Shown: in pieces, positions 60,801-64,000 of the stretch
How positions within the stretch are numbered: position 1 is the first letter of the stretch
Layout: each line of letters starts with the position of its first letter
Made by a program: the position numbers and the translations under genes
Notes under the pieces: generated by a model
Told to the model about the DNA's origin: nothing
Databases searched by the model: none
What the model saw: only the letters and a program-made list of their open reading frames with translations
NCBI GenBank assembly: GCA_036583965.1
Contig: JAZBQD010000030.1
Span: forward strand, 57,971,551 to 58,035,550
Source: Prunella strophiata
Lineage: Eukaryota; Chordata; Aves; Passeriformes; Prunellidae
Direction of reading: 5' to 3'
Length of the DNA: 64,000 nt

Positions 60801-63699
60801 AGTCAAATCAACTGCTGTTCATTCTAAGGCAGGTTCTCAAACTTAATACAAACTAACTTTAGGAAAGAACTGAGACATACTTCAGTCAGACTTTTTCTTC
60901 AGAAGAGCTTGGAGTGAATTCAAAAGGTGGATGCCAAGCAAGAATTCTACACTTACATAGAACAGCTGTGGAAGAATACAGCACAGTGCTTGAAGTACTC
61001 AATAGCAGGGGGAACTGGGCACTGACCTCCCTACTCAATTTACATTAAAGTGCCATTAGATTAAAAAAGTTATGGTGACGGGAAGAGTATGGACCAGAAT
61101 ACAAATCTGACTCTTCTCTACTCAGTGCAGTGCCTTACAGAATAGAAGAACTAGGTTTTATTGCAAATCTCCAGCTGCTGTGGCAATTGCTTTAAACATT
61201 GAGCCACTTATATGAAAGGCAGACTCCTACGTGAGGCCCAGCCTCATGCAGGCAGCTAAGCAGTGTCTCACAGTTACCTTCTCAAACTGGAAGGGAAAGA
61301 GTGTTCAGACTCTATTTTTATAATTTCAAGTTGACTGATCTTGAAATTTCTCTGTTTAATACCCCAGTATCTATATATTTTGTTCTTAGGTGTCTAATTC
61401 AGTTCCTGGGATATGGCAAATAACATGTAATAGCACACAAGCTTTCCTTTGGAGCTTATTCTTAGGCTACTGCTACTGCTTTAGGTATCCATGTGGGAAG
61501 ATTTTGTACCAGTGACATTTGCAAATCTCTGATATCACTTAGGAGGTGACTAACATTTCCACTGGTAATATCCCCCTTACAACTAAGCTCTTGCCGGAGG
61601 CCATGCATATTAACACCAAACTTCTCACAGCAATAAACTGGTAGGTGTCTTGATAATTAGATTAAAATTTCATAAAACACAGACTACTCAGTGTGCTTCA
61701 CAGCAAAGCCTAAAACACATTCTGAGTATTTCAGATATACTGGAATATCTACAAAAACTTTGTCAGGGCCCCAAATCAGCCAAATCTTTGAGGAGGACCA
61801 GTCTAGATCTTTCTGCTAGAGTGACCTCTCTAAAAGAAACCGAAAACACTGGTTTCATCAGTTCTTTCAACTAGGACAGCTAAATTTTTTGACAGAAAGA
61901 CTCGAAATGACTAGGATGATTAAAAAAAGAAAAAAAAAAAAAGTTCAACAATTAACTTATAAACGAAACCATTTTCCCCCACTTTAGTCCCTCTGTGATC
62001 TTAAAGGTAGGTCCTTGCTTCTGTATTTTATTTCAGTCATTCTGGAAGCTTCCCAGCTGGAGCAAATGACACAGTCCTCTGTAGTTAGTAGAGACACTAC
62101 TGCTGTCATCCTTGAAGCCTCTAACAATGCTTTCAGCATTCTTGACCTGCAGGATACCAATTCATTGCTGTAACTCTCACTGCCTCCTACTTCTCTCTCA
62201 CCCTTGGCAAACCCCTGCTCTTCCTATCTCTGTGCTTACTCACAATACTCTCCAGAAAAAATCTAAAATCCCCTACAGAGATCCACATGGCCCACTCATT
62301 TTGAAGGAACAGAAACATAATTTTGAAAAGTGAATTAATAGATAACAAGGAGAGAAAAAGTAAAAGAAAATTCTCTGAAGAATTTACAATTGTAAACCTT
62401 ACCCTACAAAAATGATCTAAGCAGAGGGCAAGTAAACTCTCCTAGGTCATCCCGTTTCTTCATTGCCCTCTTACATGCCATCTCCTAGTTCAGTGTGCTG
62501 GCAGTTTTGCATCCCAGGCCTATCACTCAATCACTCAATCACTCATCTAATTCTGCAACACTGCAGCAGTAATCAAGGGCTGCAGTATTAAATTGTAAAA
62601 CTAGTGCTCTCTTAAAAAGGGTGCCCAGAGTCCTAAAGTGGCTAAAGAAAGATTAACTCCATGGCTACAGAAATTGTTTAAGACACAAATTAAACAAAGC
62701 TCAATATTTGAACCTATATTCAAACCAGGGGCTTTTTGTTTCTTTGTTGGCTAGCTTGTTTGGTTTTTTCAAGTTTAGTTCTGCCAACAGCAGTTACAGG
62801 ATTGGTTTCATAAAGGGAGTTTGAAACCATTGATTTCATATGAACATTATTTGATCTCATAGGAGCCAATGAGGAAAAAGGATTCTATGCAGAAATGTTT
62901 ATTCATTGGTATTCACCTCTTAAAGCTTTCTGTGCTCTGTGATAATATGACCTTTGGATTTTCTATTGATCACCAGACTTGTATTCAATATAATACTTTA
63001 TTTAAATTATAATGTATTAAGACATGTAAGTATACCATATGTTAACTTTCATTCCATTTGTTTCTTAACTTATACTAAAGGGTTGAGATTTGGGGGAAAA
63101 AAAGTGAAATATGTCCTTGAAAACTTGTAACTAGATCTTTATAAATATTACAAAAACAATAATTTTGCATCGGTATGGTGAACAAGTAGCAAAGTGCCTG
63201 AAGAATATAAATTGAATGTTCTCTAGAAGAATTGGTAAAGGTTAAAATTCATCATTTTAACTGATAGGCTTTCTTTGGGAAATAACTGATGCAATGAATA
63301 CAAAATGCTATGATAATTTTGTGTTTCTCCTCAGTGTTTTTTTTCTCTCTTGAAAAATAATATCTCTTCAATAATAAAGCACACATTTTTTCATTCATTC
63401 CAGAGCTAAAGTTTCAGTGTTTGTCCTCATACATAACTTATAGTTTTTTCACTTTAAATGGAATCCTTTTATCTGAATGGAGTGAACTCTTCTGTCCAGG
63501 AAAGGAGAGGTTGCACTCCTATAGGAAATACACAGTGATTCAGATCATTTTAGGAAAAGATTTAACCTAGACGTGGTATGAAGACTGGTTGTTAAATATC
63601 ACATTTACTACCACAGTTTCCATAGTGATTTTCAGACTGTATCAGGCTGGAGGCTAAACTAGAAAAATAGGCATAAATACAATTTATGGTAGAAATAAC
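57849..63699. other. AT-rich DNA, no gene seen
   Basis: Nearly 6 kb without a recognisable exon or RNA gene. Small features: a hairpin with a 9-bp GC-rich stem (GCACCCCCTG at 60048-60057 and CAGGGGTGC at 60063-60071), an A-rich run at 61922-61942, and a short octanucleotide repeat at 62522-62546. Confidence 0.55.
62522..62546 (+). repeat. ATCACTCA octamer repeat, three copies
   Basis: Three tandem copies of ATCACTCA. It is too short to be a minisatellite and has no spacer structure. Confidence 0.8.
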
Positions 63700-63945
63700 G
63701 ACAGTATTTAGGAGCATCTGTTTGTCCCAGGCACTGCACCAATGCCAGTAACAGATAGCTTTCCAAAGTCCTACCATCTACTAAGTGAAGCAGAAAAGTA
63801 CCACCGTCTTTCTATAGTTAGAAAATTGAGTTACAAAGAAATTGAAAGATGATTCTTTCACAGTCATATAGGAAGACTGCCACAGAAATGAACTCTGATC
63901 TGTTGAGTTTCACACCAGGTTATGAACTAGACTTCAATTTTCCCT
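63700..63945 (+). repeat. Ancient L3- or MIR-like repeat
   Basis: The sequence has GTATTTAGGAGCATCTG, CCAGGCACTGCACCAATGCC, then TTAGAAAATTGAGTTACAAA, TTCACAGTCATATAGGAAGA, CTGCCACAGAAATGAACTCT and GATCTGTTGAG. Old amniote L3/MIR-type repeats have the same series: GTACTTAG, TAGGCGCTGTACAAACAC, GGAAACTGAGGCACAGAG, AAGGTCACACAGGAAGTCTG, TGGCAGAGC and GGAATTGAACCC. The order and spacing hold over more than 200 bases despite strong divergence. Confidence 0.6.
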
Positions 63946-64000
63946 TGGGTAAATTTACCCCATTTAACTATTACTCAAACTGCAGATTAACCTCCTGTGC

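Noticed and set aside
62522..62546. Regular short repeats that might suggest a CRISPR-like array
   Set aside because: Only three 8-base units in direct tandem with no spacers, in a vertebrate genome.

Overview
The window looks like a piece of a bird nuclear chromosome, probably from a songbird or another neoavian. The evidence is the repeats. There are several CR1 LINE copies, one ending in the avian octamer run ATTCTATG/ATTCTATGATT. There are also long terminal repeats (LTRs) of avian endogenous retrovirus families: one reads TGTCCTGG...CATCACA on its own strand, and others end in the CCAGCCAAGGTCAACC-type motif. The sequence is AT-rich and CpG-poor, with many A/T homopolymers. Nothing looks bacterial or plasmid-like.

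No protein-coding gene, exon or known RNA gene can be supported. The open frames are short, lie in low-complexity DNA or repeats, and occur about as often as chance predicts. I read the window as intergenic DNA (a gene desert) or a very long intron.

Layout. 1-5111: plain AT-rich DNA. 5112-5628: solo LTR (-). 7055-7440: CR1 3' end (+). 7441-14944: plain, with an unclassified GC-richer block near 12.8-13.1 kb. 14945-15085: ancient MIR/L3-like core. 20400-20880: unclassified GC-richer block. 21374-21792: solo LTR (-) with a probable 5-bp target duplication. 26945-27353: CR1 3' end (+). 28.8-31.8 kb: long poly-A tracts and an A/C or G/T-rich tract pair. 32571-36079: a CR1-rich stretch with three insertions of different ages, one of 1.6 kb that keeps traces of endonuclease and reverse transcriptase but has two internal deletions. 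43.5 kb: an old CR1 relic. 50845-52850: a cluster of three LTR remnants, one nested inside another. 55.35 kb: a 140-base G/T tract. 57732-57848: CR1 tail (+). 63700-63945: another ancient MIR/L3-like core.

The most unusual structure is at 50978-51561. A 428-bp LTR with perfect 7-bp terminal inverted repeats sits inside an older LTR. It is flanked on both sides, exactly at its ends, by a 78-bp direct duplication of the host LTR (71 of 78 bases identical). Retroviral integration normally duplicates only 4-6 bp, so this needs another explanation. I found no new gene system, and there is no group of genes acting together to describe.
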